From contig CM121342.1 in assembly GCA_051530055.1 (NCBI GenBank), positions 8,866,001 to 8,930,000 of the forward strand: a DNA stretch of 64,000 nt, read 5' to 3'. Each line of letters begins with the position of its first letter. Position 1 is the stretch's first letter. Shown piece after piece: positions 1-11,113 of this stretch. Both the position numbers and the translations under genes were made by a program. The notes beneath the pieces were generated by a model. That model worked only from the letters and a program-made list of their open reading frames with translations, did not search any database and was not told where the DNA came from. This DNA is from Neoechinorhynchus agilis. Taxonomy: Eukaryota > Acanthocephala.

Positions 1-1430
1 ACTGGCAAAACGCATCCGCATAGCCCGCAAATTATTCCTCTCATCCCGTCCGTTCCCATTCGAAACTGGTGGCGTGAAATAAAAAATGTCACTGGTCTTG
101 GTAGATCCACCCCCTTCGCATCTCTCCCCAAATGTGATCTCCTCTCAATCCTTAACTCCATGAATAAAAACCTCTGTCCTCCCAAACCACCCATCCATTG
201 TCCCAACTTCCCTCCTCACTTTTTGACCCGTCCATTCATACATGCCCTTTTCCTCAGTTTCCCCTCTCGAAATTCTAGGGATCCTTGAACGCCTGCCGCG
301 CAATTCTTCCCATAATTCGACTATCCGAAATTGTGCCATTCGTTTCATCATCCCGGAACTTATCGATCCTCTAACGCACATAACGAACATTAGCTTTCTA
401 TTGGGCACTTTCCCATCGTGTATTAAGGAAGCCCTGTCGTCCCCATACCCAAAAACGATAAGCCGATTTCCCCCACATCCTTTCGTCCCATCTCTATCCT
501 CTCACCTTTCTCTAAAATCTTAGAAATTTTTTTTAAAGCCTGCCGACTTCCCTTCTTCCTCAAAAACATCTCCCCTTCCCAATTCGCTTTCCGTCCCAAT
601 TACTCTTGTTCTGATGCCCTCCTCTGCATCTACGATACGCTTGTGCGCAGCTTAGATTCCAATCCAGAATAAACCGACCGTCTCGTGCAACTGGATATTT
701 CCAGGGCGTTCGAGTCGGTAGCTCACTCCCTTCTCCTCCAATCATGTGCTTCCTTTGGCCTCCCAACTTGGCAACTCGCTTGGATTTCCTCTTTCCTCTC
801 CAACCGCAAACAATATATCCAATATGGAACTTCTTGTTCCTCCCCTCTGCCCATATTTAAAGGGGTACCCCAAGGCGCCGTACTTTCCCCTCTCCTCTTT
901 GACATTTTTCTAAATGACCTCCATCCCCTCGCTCCCTTTACCAAATATTTTCTTTATGCAGATGACCTCACAGTCATTACCATCGCATCTCTCTCCCTCT
1001 CCTTCTCCACACCATAAATTTATCCAAATTTTTGAGCTTGTCCCCCACAATTCCAAAAGCAATCTTATCTCCGCGCCTCTCCCTCTCCCCATCCAACGCT
1101 CCGCTGGACTTCACTCCCTCCCCTCGACGCCCACATCCACTCCATTTTTACTTCAACCCCCTCCGCAATTTTCTTCCCTCATCTCTAAATACTCTTCCTT
1201 CGTAAACACCCGTAAACCCAACCTTTTTCAGCCCCCCCTCGCTTCTACCACCCCCTACCAAAAATCTTTCTTCCCCCAAGCCCAATCTTTCCTTAATAAT
1301 CGGAGAACAAGGAAAGACTCCTAATCAGTCATCTCCTTTACAAAGCCTCCGATCCCACATCAACACCCCTTCAATAACCAGTCCCACCTCCCTCCCCTTC
1401 AACATCCGTCATCCATACAACGTTTAGCAA
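1..1430 (+). mobile_element. LINE ORF2 fragment (jockey/CR1-like reverse transcriptase)
   Basis: Decayed non-LTR retrotransposon ORF2, cut by the window start. In order it shows a pre-RT stretch (PLTHITNISFLLGTFPS near 370-420), RT motif A (LDISRAFES, about 685-712), motif B (GVPQGAVLSPLLF, about 865-900) and the catalytic YADD at 955-966, then a C-terminal part rich in Pro/Ser. The conserved blocks lie in different frames (242-523 versus 685-1017), so at least one frameshift and several stops disrupt it. It belongs to the same family as the ORF2 pieces near 5550-6240, 12365-12700 and their mirror copies. Clade assignment is by motif style only. The RT call is firm. Confidence 0.85.
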
Positions 1431-1435
1431 AGATA

Positions 1436-1495
1436 GATGCTGGCAAGTGTGTGGATCGTGCACTTCTTACATTAATAAAACGTGTTTATATATAT
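1436..1495 (+). mobile_element. LINE 3' terminus, copy A
   Basis: Holds the words GGCAAGTGTGTGGATC and AATAAAACGTGTTTATATAT, a polyadenylation-like end found again at 2007-2068. It lies just downstream of the RT fragment and is probably its 3' end. A short AAGTG/CACTT inverted repeat precedes the tail. Confidence 0.65.
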
Positions 1496-1499
1496 TTAT

Positions 1500-1975
1500 A
1501 TCTTCAATGGATGCCGGCATAACAGTTCCAATTTGGGCAATACGTCTTTAATTTCCCTCTTGACGTTCGAGCTCAGAACACAACTACCAAGCAGAGAGAA
1601 ATAGTCAGGCTCGATCAGTCGTGTGACTGCGAACCATGTACCATCCATAAGGGAAGCCAAACGAATTCAATGAATCCTAGATGTTTTTTGATGTTCTTTT
1701 GAGCAATGTGCGGTTCCAGTCTCCCTATTTTTGGCACCCAGAGCATATCGGAAAGTTAAAGTCGCCCATCCTGAAAATTATATTGGACGAAAAATTTATT
1801 TCCATCCAATTGAAAAGCATCTTTCCTTGTAATTACGGAAACATGGCTCTCATCCCATAGCAAATTATCTGCCTTCCTTCCAAGCTTTCAAGCTTTTCAC
1901 CTCACAAGGGACTTCCGAAACAGGGGGAGGCATATCGATCTTTATCCGCGCCTCTCTCCCTTACCATTGCTCTAC
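1500..1975. other. Unassigned spacer
   Basis: No convincing ORF, RNA or repeat recognised here. Probably more LINE debris, because it is bracketed by two LINE 3' ends. Confidence 0.4.
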
Positions 1976-2006
1976 ACCCTACCTTTTCATCTCCGACGAT
2001 CTTGAA

Positions 2007-2068
2007 TGGCTATCCATCGGCAAGTGTGTGGATCCTACATTTTTACATAAATAAAACGTGTTTATATA
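2007..2068 (+). mobile_element. LINE 3' terminus, copy B
   Basis: Same end sequence as 1436-1495 (GGCAAGTGTGTGGATC followed by ATAAATAAAACGTGTTTATA), in the same direction and about 570 bp away. This marks two successive insertions of one LINE family or a local duplication. Confidence 0.65.
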
Positions 2069-2279
2069 TAAGGACGTTCCTTGACACAATTTCTGCCTTC
2101 GCCGTCGCTTTAGGAATCGTTTTCCAATTTTTCTTAAATTTATTTTTAAATTCCTTTGTCTTCGTGAGCGACATAATATCATGAATGTTGATTTGCACGT
2201 ACAATTAGAAATCGTTAGTCATTTTTTAGACAACTTCGTAACTTCTACCCTAAGTTTCGCCGGTAACATAAACCTTGGC

Positions 2280-2420
2280 AGAAGTTTAGACCATGAGTGC
2301 ATTCCTGGATCGATATTGATAGCTTCGATAATTTACCCAATTTTTTATCGAAGAAAGGATCACTGCATGTGCCCCCTGACAGCAATCTTCTTGGAAACTC
2401 CCCTTGGATCGCAAAAGCAT
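2280..2420 (+). repeat. Dispersed repeat, copy 1 of 5
   Basis: A 140-bp unit beginning GCAGAAGTTTAGACCATGA and ending CTCCCCTTGGATCGCA. Other copies lie at about 7145-7280 (+), 37085-37215 (-), 41995-42130 (-) and 53970-54105 (+). The palindrome's outer boundary coincides with this copy and the one at 41995-42130. Origin unknown; probably part of an old interspersed element. Confidence 0.8.
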
Positions 2421-2762
2421 TAGTCCACTTGACCGCCCGACACAACTACGGAATGTCAAACTAAGCAAGTTTTTCGACTCATGGAGATCGCTGCATTCCA
2501 TTTAAAGTTTTACTGGCAAGCCGGTTTTGTTTTCATCATCATTAAATTTAGTCTTCCCCTTTTTGTCCGACTTACTTTTAGGCATCAAGCCAAACCAATT
2601 ATATCAGAGAAGTGATATAACCACATATTCTCAAATGCAAGGTTAAAAGTTTGTATATTCCTCCGGATAATCAGATACCTCGCTAGGAGGCAGGACTCAT
2701 CAGTGAGTTTCCTCACTTCAGCAGTATTTGGTCCCCTTTGGTTGTGCATCATTGGCGGTAAC

Positions 2763-2773
2763 GGATTCGAACC
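2763..2773 (-). other. Isolated Pol III B-box-like word
   Basis: GGTTCGAATCC on the minus strand is a perfect tRNA T-arm/B-box consensus, with a mirror copy at 41637-41647. No A box or clover-leaf could be fitted upstream, so this is at most a tRNA or SINE remnant. Confidence 0.25.
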
Positions 2774-3004
2774 AGTTGACCCTTGACTAAGGATTTTCTT
2801 TTTTTAACATTTCTAGGTTTTACAATAATAAAGCAAAAAGCGTGCAATCACCACCGTCCGCAAAATTGGAGCTTCTCTCCTTCCCCGGCTAAGAAATGCT
2901 GCTCGACAAAGGTGGAGGACTTTGATGTCCAACACGGCAAAACTTTTCAGCAGCATTTTGAGACCCCGAATTTAGCCAATCCTCGAACCGTTTCTAAGAA
3001 TTGA

Positions 3005-4140
3005 ACAGAACGGCTTCAGGAAAGGTCGAGGCACCACAGAGCACATATTGGCTTTGAGGAGGATCCTCGAGGAGGCACGAATTCATCAAACGGATGTGAC
3101 GCTGGTATTTGTTGATTTCCGTCGAGCTTTCGATTCGGTAAATCGAACCATGATTGGCGGTATCTTAAAGTAGTATGGAATGCCGCCGATCATTGTCACA
3201 TCCGTTATGGCATTATATAAAAACACAAGGTCCGCCGTAAAGACAGCTGACGGTTTGACAGAATGCTTTTCCACCACATGTTGGTGCTTGATTGGGTAAT
3301 GAGATGGGCACTGCCGAATGATGAAGACGTATTTCTTCTGTTGAATAAAAGAGGTCGCAAATATCCTGAGATACGCGCCTCCTACATGGCATATGCCGAC
3401 GACATCGTATTGATGTCCTCAACAGTCGAAGGAGCTCAACGCATGCTAATTAGACTGTGCGAGAGGGCGAGTATGATTGGTCTGACCATCAACTCGAAAA
3501 AAGCGGAATTCTTGACGATTCCGCATGTCGCGCATAAAGTCTCTGGCGAAGGGCCGAATGGCGTTGAGCAATTAAAACAGATAGAGCGGTATGTCTATCT
3601 GGGAGCTGTCGTTCCTGAGGTGAGTGCGGATGTCAGCCGACGGAGAGCTATAGCTTGGAGAACAATGGGGCAACTTAAACCACTGTTTGACAGCGAGTCT
3701 TTGCCAGATGAACTCCGTTCGCAGCTGTACAGGACTTTAATTGAGAGCATTCTCTACTACAATGCAGAGACCTGGACACTGTCACCAACGGCAACGAGGC
3801 AGTTGGACCAAAATCATTCATCCCTCTTACGTGCGGCGTTCAAGGTCAGATGGTCAGATAAAGTGACCAATAAAGCACGGTATAAGAGAGCCTTAGTCCA
3901 ACCGCCCAGTGAATATTCGCGCCGCAGACGACTGCAGTTCACGGGCAATATAATTCGGTCCGAGGCATCTTGCCCACAGGTCGTGCAACAGTTCCTTTTC
4001 TAGAAGCCAACGACATTGTATCGTAAGGGCAAAGGGAACTGTCGTCCATACGATGATCTCATTTTAAGAGACGCGAATTGCCCGCATAACAGGACTGCTG
4101 TCGTGTATTTTAGATCCCTTGCGGAGTCTAATTCTATTTG
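3005..4140 (+). mobile_element. LINE reverse transcriptase relic (left-arm copy)
   Basis: Non-LTR RT. Seen in order: a lead-in NGFRKGRGTTEHILALRRI, motif A (FVDFRRAFDSVNR), the catalytic MAYADDIVLMSS near 3387-3422, and a C-terminal region with YNAETWTLSPTATRQLDQ, typical of the tail of RTE/jockey-like ORF2. About 42 bp covering the motif B region (SGVLQGDTLAF in the mirror copy) is missing near 3270, and an in-frame stop lies near 3171. The YADD half is an open frame (3263-4003). Broken; the mirror copy has other lesions. Confidence 0.88.
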
Positions 4141-4850
4141 ACGGGCTTATACCTACGGTGCAACGTAGGAAAGTACCGTTGCATACAATACGATTTCTGA
4201 CAGGATAAATGAATGTGGTGTTTGATTAATTTGGAGGGGATTACGGGTCCGTTCACGTGAGAATATCGGGTCGAGTGGATTCTTTAGTCAGCTTCTTTTC
4301 GAGTCTCGCAAAAGTAGATCAAATGAATTGGGATTACGAGCGTTGTACTAACACCAAACATCTAATGAAAACATTGATAAGGAGCTCTACAGTTAGGGTT
4401 TTTTGAACCGGAAAGTGAAATTACGTTTTTTGGGAAGAAGTGCCGAATTCACGTAGACTCATTAAATTAAGGATAAATGCTTACAAACGAGTGATAGGTA
4501 AGGACGTGGGAAATAAATGAATTTGTAAGTTGGACAAATATATCTTAAAGGTGTAGGCAAAAGGGAGGATATTCGGATTGAAAAGAATAAATTTAACGGG
4601 AAGCTCCATTTGTAAATTATCCGAGGGCTTTTCTGTTCGTACTACAGATATTTTAAATTTGTTGAACGTTCTGCAATGGCACAAGATTGTGATTTTAAAA
4701 GCTCCGAGGAAATCGAATAACTCCATCCGCTTTATTGGTTATCCCTACAGCGATAATAACGACCTCGCTTATGAACTTTCGGTTATGAACGCTCTTTCCC
4801 ACATCGTAAAAATATTTTCCTAGCGGTCGAACCAAGCACCACAAAATCTT
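4141..4850. other. Unassigned LINE-flanking sequence
   Basis: Contains an 81-codon open frame on each strand (minus 4481-4726, plus 4578-4823) that overlap, so at most one can be real. Neither resembles a family I know. Mirrored at 39520-40230 with small differences. Probably repeat debris. Confidence 0.35.
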
Positions 4851-4859
4851 AACCTTAGA

Positions 4860-4935
4860 AAATATGGTTATTCGCAACAAAGGATCTCAGGACAGCCAGG
4901 GATTTTTATCAGAGATTCAGAAACGAAATGCTGCA
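4860..4935 (-). repeat. Short dispersed repeat, left-arm copy
   Basis: An approximately 75-bp unit with AATGCAGCATTTCGTTTCTG and CTTTTGTTGCGAA-type words on the minus strand. Related copies are at 39432-39505 (+) and 23666-23757 (+); the last directly follows a LINE 3' tail. Confidence 0.6.
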
Positions 4936-5039
4936 TTTTCAAGCCGTTCTCGTCGGAACTTTCCACATTCGAAATTACAGATAAAATAAATTCGCAATTA
5001 AAGGGGAAAGCACGAACGCAATCGTTTCAAGGTTTACCG

Positions 5040-5110
5040 AACTGAAATCATTGAAATCCGAAAGCTCCTTCCCCCGCATAGGAAAAGTCTTTTCGTTATA
5101 TTGTAATTAA
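5040..5110 (-). repeat. Echo of the U1 3' end
   Basis: On the minus strand, about 100 bp beyond the U1 3' end, the words GATTGCGTTCGTGCTTTCCC and CTTTAATT repeat U1 stem-loop 4 and its flank. This appears to be a partial U1 duplicate. The repeat itself reaches to about 5000-5030. Confidence 0.6.
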
Positions 5111-5274
5111 AGGGGAAAGCGCGAACGCAATCCCCACACCCAAAAATTCCATTCCCGAGTTTCCCCGATTTGGGGAAATCGCAGACGTCAGCCACCACCG
5201 AAGTACAATGGAGGGGCCTCTGCCCGGGAGAACGGCCTCCTTGATCACCGTTAACTCCGGAACCAGGTAAGTAT
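5111..5274 (-). ncRNA. U1 spliceosomal snRNA gene (left arm)
   Basis: A 164-nt sequence matching U1 snRNA from end to end. The 5' end ATACTTACCTGG pairs with 5' splice sites. Stem-loop 1 folds as GGAG/CTCC plus AACGG/CCGTT around a TGATCAAGGAGG loop (U1-70K site). Stem-loop 2 has CCATTGTACTTCGG (U1A-site region). Stem-loop 3 is GATTTCCCCAAATCGGGGAAAC, quoted here only as its stem GTTTCCCC/GGGGAAAC. The Sm site is AATTTTTGG, and stem-loop 4 closes with GCGTTCGCGC between GGGG and CCCC. The U1 body is identical to the right-arm copy by eye. It acts in the nucleus in 5' splice-site recognition. No snRNA promoter element was recognised, so expression is not shown. It sits amid LINE debris, so a retro-copy is possible, although the sequence looks undamaged. 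Confidence 0.9.
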
Positions 5275-5549
5275 GCCGTTTCGGACGACGAGTAAACTTT
5301 TACCTGGATAAAGACTTGGGAAGAGAAACTTTTTCGAGGAAAACGTAGGAATTTATCGTCTTTGGAAGAAGGAAATTTTTTCATTCGATACAACAAAGTA
5401 GGGCATCGCTTGCATATAAAAGCTGTGGTTTATAATGCGGTTAAGAGGGTCGATGAGTTCGGGGATGATGTTGTGAAGAGCCCAGTTTGGGATTCGGATT
5501 GAAAGGGTTAATTTCGAGATAATTTCTTGAGATGTTGGAGGACTTCGTA

Positions 5550-6242
5550 TTACGAAACTAAGGGGAGTATCGGCGAGTTGACAAAAGTTTCAGAAGTGGG
5601 TGTGAAAGATTGTGTGGTGTCTGATATGGAGCAGAGATTGTAAATTGAGTTGGGGCAGAGGTTCTGATTAACGAAATCTAGAAACTGTTTCAATTCAGTG
5701 GATGTCAAATTAGGGAGGGATCCGGGTGGCGTCGACCAAGAGAGTCTTTGACGGCCCGTCACCATGTTGAATTGCCACCAGAACGAATTTTGGAAGAATC
5801 TTTTTACGGGTTATAAGTATTTTGTTAGTTAGAGCAATTCGATAACGTGGAAAATCTGGAGAGTTATTGCGATGGGCCTTAAAAGCTTGCCTTTGAAGAA
5901 GTTTCGAAATGGGGGAGTTATTCATGGTGGGTCCCGGATGGAGATTCTAATGAATTTCTTGGGTATTGCCGTAGATAGGGACTTTTTTATGATTGAGGTA
6001 ACGGAGATCATGGCCATGAAAGGGTCATTTGTGTTGTCAGAGTGGAATGTGTTATTAATAGAATTGAACAATTTTATAAAAATTTGGATTTGATGATCAC
6101 GTTTATCCCTGGCTGGTAAACGAGATGATTCTGCATTCGATGCAGTGGTATTTAGGAATATAAAGATTATGGATGTGGCCGTTATAATAATACGTTTTAT
6201 TTGTGATTCACAAAGAGGACCCATGTACCTTTGGGTCCTCAT
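5550..6242 (-). mobile_element. LINE ORF2 interior fragment (left arm)
   Basis: On the minus strand three overlapping open stretches give a region between endonuclease and RT: IPKKFIRISIRDPP, then MNNSPISKLLQRQAFKAHRN, then MVTGRQRLSWSTPPGSLPNL. The same order and motifs occur in the fragment at 12428-12700 (IPKKFIRTSNRDAPW, FNMVVGCQRLSLST) and, more weakly, in 1-245. Frames change between the blocks, so it is broken. Mirrored at 38126-38820. Confidence 0.7.
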
Positions 6243-6330
6243 TTGACGGATTCGGAGTGGATGATGGATCCGGACTGGATTGCGGGTCCGGTGTCAATGA
6301 CGGATTGAAAACGTCAGAAAAGATTTCTAG
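6160..6330 (-). mobile_element. LINE 3' end with hairpin (left arm)
   Basis: Minus-strand GAGGACCC AAAGGTACAT GGGTCCTC (6217-6242) forms a perfect 8-bp stem, followed by ATAAAACGTGTTATTAT. The tail resembles the LINE ends at 1436, 2007 and 23640. It probably ends one LINE just before the next LINE fragment starts. Confidence 0.65.
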
Positions 6331-6389
6331 TCGTAGTTGGAATCATCATTGTGTAAAAAGGTGAAGGTTGTAGGTCCGAGAAGCGTGAT

Positions 6390-6922
6390 CAAGATGTTCT
6401 CATCTGAAGTGCCCGGGTTGCGGATAAACCCGACTTAACTGCATTTAAACGAGAGAATATTGGAGTTCTTGAAATTACTGCGGTCTGTTTCACGTTCGGC
6501 CCACATCCGATATAAAATTGTCGCATCAACACGGTGAACGCAATGTAAGGAATAACGATTATAAGTGTGTAGCAACTGAGATGTAGACGAGCATTCCGAT
6601 GACCAGAAGAGTGTATTCGAGGGAGTATTGTAATACGCTGTGCAGGATATCGTCCATAATACTAAGGTCTCGAGAAAAGCGGTTCATAATTGCCCTAAAG
6701 CAAGAAATATTTGATAAGCTCTACGATGGTGACGATCGGTGCCAATTGGTTTGTCGATCGATTGAATGCAACTAAAGCTTTTTTATCGTTATTAGATTTC
6801 AGAAATGCATCACCGTGTTTTTGAATCTTTGAACGCGTTTCCTCAACTGTTTCTCTCGTTATTATTGTATCAGTAACTTCCTTTAGATGACTTTTTTCTT
6901 TGTCTATATCCTTGATGTGTTA
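6390..6922 (-). pseudogene. ABCC-type transporter, second membrane domain, pseudogene (left arm)
   Basis: Minus strand. An upstream piece (6779-6922) ends NNDKK, followed by an approximately 83-nt intron with GT/AG ends, then RAIMNRFSRDLSIMDDIL and LIIVIPYIAFTVLMRQFYIG, then GPNVKQTAVISRTPIFSRL. This follows the ABCC/MRP4 order in membrane domain 2 (family pattern RILNRFSKD, then VKRLESTTRSPVFSH). ABCC proteins export organic anions at the plasma membrane. One frameshift lies near 6568, and the rest of the gene is absent, so this is a pseudogene fragment. Intact intron borders show it came from genomic DNA and not from mRNA. Mirrored at 37446-37978; the upstream exon also recurs at 53640-53760. 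Confidence 0.72.
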
Positions 6923-7144
6923 ATTGGCGGTCCCTGATCTTATTGACAATCAATCGATCTTATTTTTTTCATTATATTCCGGATAAAATGACTGACGCTC
7001 CATTTTTTTAAAATTCACCCTCTATCATTCTACGCGACTTTAGTCGCAGATGAAAATTTAATTCTAAGAATTTGTTTATGAAATCTGCAAATCATCTTCG
7101 ATTAAGACTCCTTTTTAAGTCATCTTCTCTGAGTAACAAAATCC

Positions 7145-7280
7145 GCAGAAGTTTAGACCATGAATGTATTCTTCGATCGATATTGATAGCTTCGAGAATT
7201 TACCCAATTTTTATTGGAGAAACAATCACTAGCTGTGCCCTCTGACAGCAACCTTCTTGGAAGCTCCCCTTGGATCGCAG
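7145..7280 (+). repeat. Dispersed repeat, copy 2 of 5
   Basis: Same unit as 2280-2420 (GCAGAAGTTTAGACCATGAA to CTCCCCTTGGATCGCAG) with about 10% differences by eye. Confidence 0.75.
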
Positions 7281-7554
7281 TTATATTGCTAAGTTGTTCA
7301 GGTTCGGAGGATGCAATGTAGATGTTAGTTGAATTATTGTTCAGTTCTTAGCTCGGTTAATAACTTTTTATTAAAAACGTTCCTAACCTCGCCTGGTTCA
7401 TCATCAGTTTGTAGGTTCGAAACGTAGCCTAGAACTGGTATGGACAAGAGAATCCAACTGTTTAATTAAAACAAAGCATTGCGATAGCTGTAATCAGTGT
7501 TGCTGCACTATGACTTCTGCCCAGTGCTCTGAATGTTAAAGTGAAGAAACTCAT

Positions 7555-7850
7555 TGAAGCGCGAGTAAACAGCGCAGGGTTTTCACAAAGAAGATAAGCA
7601 GGGAGCCCCGCTTTCACCTTTTCTATTTGCTCTATGCCTGGATTACCTAGCCAAATCCTTACATGATTCTAAACTCGACTGCACCTTCGGCGAGGGAGGA
7701 GAAGCTATCGTACTTCTTCTATGAAGACGACATCGTTCTTTTAGCGGATCACAAAGACGATCTACAGAGAACGACGATCTCTTCTGCAAATTTATATATA
7801 ATAAATCCTAGATGTTTATGTGTGGCACGAGAGTACTTAAATTCTCATTA
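7555..7850 (+). mobile_element. R2-like LINE RT fragment (left arm)
   Basis: Contains RT motif B AGAPLSPFLFALCLD-like sequence (read as KQGAPLSPFLFALCLDYLAK) and motif C YEDDIVLLADHKDDLQR in two frames. Motif style suggests an R2/NeSL-type LINE. A frameshift separates the motifs. A longer copy at 53640-54712 continues past the YEDD box, so this one is cut at its right end. Confidence 0.7.
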
Positions 7851-8079
7851 AAGGAGATACGCATCTCTGTTGCCTCTTCGAATTCTTAGATTCGTATAAA
7901 ACAGGCCAGAAATGTTATCCCTTAACCACAATAAGGTATCGCTTTTCAATACGATGCTTTACGTGCGGGATAGCAACAAAACTGTAATAATGTAGTAATA
8001 TAACGATTGACGGTGTCGTCACATGGTAATTATTTGGCACTTGGTGCCTTGTTATACTGTGAGCGTGTGTTCGTTGTTA

Positions 8080-10910
8080 AATATATATGCGTTCACCTAA
8101 CACAGATCAGAGCACGACATTTGATGACGAGAGTAGGATCTCAATGATGCAGTCCCTCATAGAGAAGCAACATGAGTTGCTGGAATTGATGATTAAACCA
8201 ATGGGACAAACAAAGCTGGGCGAAAATAGAATCGAGCAAAAGCATAGAGATATACAAGTGTTTCGGTCTTTCGATCTTGATAGTGAGACGTGGGATGATT
8301 ATGAGGTCAAAAGATTTAGAATTGTGCGGGGTTGAAACCTAAGACGTAATGCAGGCTTGCTTGTTGGCGTGGACCAGTCCGCAGATTTATGCAAAGGTTC
8401 GGAAAAGTTTGGGCACGAGAAAACCCAGTGATTGCTCTTTCGAAGAGTTGAAACAAGTACACGAGGTAGCTGCACGATATCGTTTTAGTAAGACCCAAAT
8501 GAAACCAGGACAAGGTTATAAGGATTGGATATCAGAGCTATGGGACGTGTCAATAGGATGCAATTTTTTTAAATCGGAAGTGCAAGATGAGCAAAAAGCT
8601 ACCGAGATGCGGATTCGTGATACAGTAATATTAAACATCCCACATGAGCGAAATACGACGATCTGCCTTCCAACATAAGAACCTGACACTCGAAAAGCTG
8701 GGAACCATCATCAACAGTTATGATGTTTCGAAAAAGGCATTAGAGATGTTTAATATTACTGTATCACGAATCCGCATCTCGGTAGCTTTTTGCTCATCTT
8801 GCACTTCCGATTTGTGTGGAGTCGTCCGTGGAGAAGATTTATGCCAATAATCCCAAACGGTAGCGTACACAAAACGAGTTCAGAAGAAGGTGCAAGTATT
8901 GTGCAGGGAAACATTAGGAGGGAAATTGTGCTGGGCCAGAAACGCTAAATGTTTCAAATGTGGAAAAATGAGACACCTAGCTCGATGCTGTTCATCTGTC
9001 TCCAAGATCAATCAAATCAAGAATATTAACGAGGTTGAAGCAGTAAAAGGTGATGAATACGAAGATGATGTTTATGGTGAAGTTCAAAGGCATATTTATA
9101 GTATCCTCGGTAGTAAAAGAGCGGAAATTTCATTATTTATTGAAGGGGTGAAGGTAAGGATGGAGTTCGATACAGGAGCTGCGGAGTCAATAATCACACG
9201 CTCTTTATGGTTCCGAATCGGAAAACCAAAATTAAGACCAACAAATACGCTAAGTGCTTTTGGGGGAGTGGAAATCAAGAATCTGGGAAGATGTGAAATG
9301 AATGCAAGGTTGGGCAGGAAGTTGAAAAAGGTCGAAGCAGTGGTAGTGCCAGAGTCAGGCAGATGTCTGTTTGGGCTACCATGGGTTTTGGAATTTGGTT
9401 TGAAGATTCCAGCGGAACTCGTAGAGGTGCACAATGTCGACTTGGAAAGAGGGGATAGAGGCGAAGCATTATGTTCGAAATTAAAGAAATCGTTCCCGTC
9501 AGTGTTTAACAATGAACCGGAGCCTATAAAAGATTTCCTAGCAAGATTAGTTGTGAAAGAAGACGCCAAACAACACATTTGTGGTGCGAGAAGGATTCCA
9601 TTCGCGCTGCAAGATCCGTTAGAACAAGAACTTGATCGTTTATTAAAGTTGAAGATTTTGTCGCGCGTGTGTGTTTTGCTTCTCGAGTGCTGAAAGCCGC
9701 AGAAAAGAATCTCTCACAAATTGAAAAAGAAGCTCTGGCACTAGTATGTGGTGTAAAACGATTCCAAGATTTTGTGTTCGATCGAACATTTCATGGAAAA
9801 GTGGCGAACTCTAGATTAATAAGATGGGCGATTCAGTTATCGGAATATGATTATGAAGTCAAATATGTAGCCGGTGTCGATAACTGTTACACTGATGTAC
9901 TGTACCGAATGCCTAGCACTCAAGACCAAGGTCTTGCCGGACACGGATATAGCACACACAAGAGAGGAAACATCGACAATTCTGAATTTATCCTTGTCAG
10001 GACTAAGAAACGGATCAATCAAAGATACACAAATAGCGCGGATTAAGCGGTATCTGATATCAGGATGGCCTGATGGGCCGAGAAATGAAGATATGGATTT
10101 TAAAAAACGCAATGAGGAGCTATCAAAGGAAAACGATGTGCTATTATGGATCGATCGTATGGTGATTCCATCTTCACATAGAAACGAGGTTTTGCAAAAG
10201 CAACATGAAGGGCATCCAGGAGAAAAAGGAATGATGACTTTGGCCAGATATTGTTGCTGGTGGCCGGGGTTGGATAGAGAAATCCAAGAACATGTAGCTT
10301 GCTGCGCAGAATGTCAGAGACAACAGTCGAATGCTCGGGAGCAACCATTATTTCTATAGGATACCCCCGCTGGACCACGGAAAACAATTCATTTAGACTT
10401 CGCCGGTCCTATCAATGGAATGTTTTTCTTGTAGCAGTGGATGCATTTTCTAAGTAGCCAGTGGTGTGATTGAAACCAAGTTCCACAACACAGACGACCA
10501 TCAAGTGCTTAAGAGAAGCATTTGCAAGATTTTGAATCCCGGAACAAATCGTCTCCGGTAACGGACCTCAATTCGTCTCGAACGAATTCCGAACTCTTTG
10601 TGACGAAAACGGCATTACACATTGTAGGAGTTCCATATATCAACCAAAGACAAATGGTCTAGCAGAGAGATTTGTGGGTACCCTGAAGAGACGAGCGAGG
10701 CCAGAACATCTTAGCCTGCACAACTTTCTGATGTGTTACAGGAATACACCGCATACCATAACTCAGAAGTGCCCTGCTGAAATGATGTTTGGGAGACGCA
10801 TAGCGTCCTCAAATGATAATTTAAAACCGCCTGCTTTCAAGACATCCAACAGCAAGCAATTGTTGCAGAAGCAGGCTCATGATAAAAATTGTGCAACACT
10901 AAATTAAGAA
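8080..10910 (+). mobile_element. Ty3/gypsy LTR retrotransposon fossil (left arm)
   Basis: Old LTR-family element, broken, with several breaks. Recognisable parts in order are a Gag-like region, a CCHC nucleic-acid-binding knuckle, an aspartic protease with the DTGA active-site word, the start of the reverse transcriptase, RNase H and integrase (zinc-binding region and core). No clear LTRs were found at its ends. The mirror copy in the right arm (34459-36530) is nearly identical over the shared part but covers less of the 5' portion. Since both arms share the breaks, it was already a fossil before the palindrome formed. Confidence 0.88.
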
Positions 10911-11113
10911 CCAGTTTGTCAACTAACTCCAAAAAATTGTGAAAATGCTAAAATATATCAGATTAAGAAACACTTCTCCACAAAATGAACCCATATCATC
11001 GCCTTTCTAAGTTATGAAGGATTATACTTATTTTCAAAAATGTTAAAGGATAACCAAGTGGATTTCAGTAATATTTCACGAAATGTTCTCTTCTGGTCTA
11101 AAATATTCCCAAC

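Noticed and set aside
914-1324. 136-codon Pro/Ser-rich frame as a separate gene
   Set aside because: It overlaps the LINE RT in another frame and has low-complexity composition; best seen as part of the same decayed LINE.
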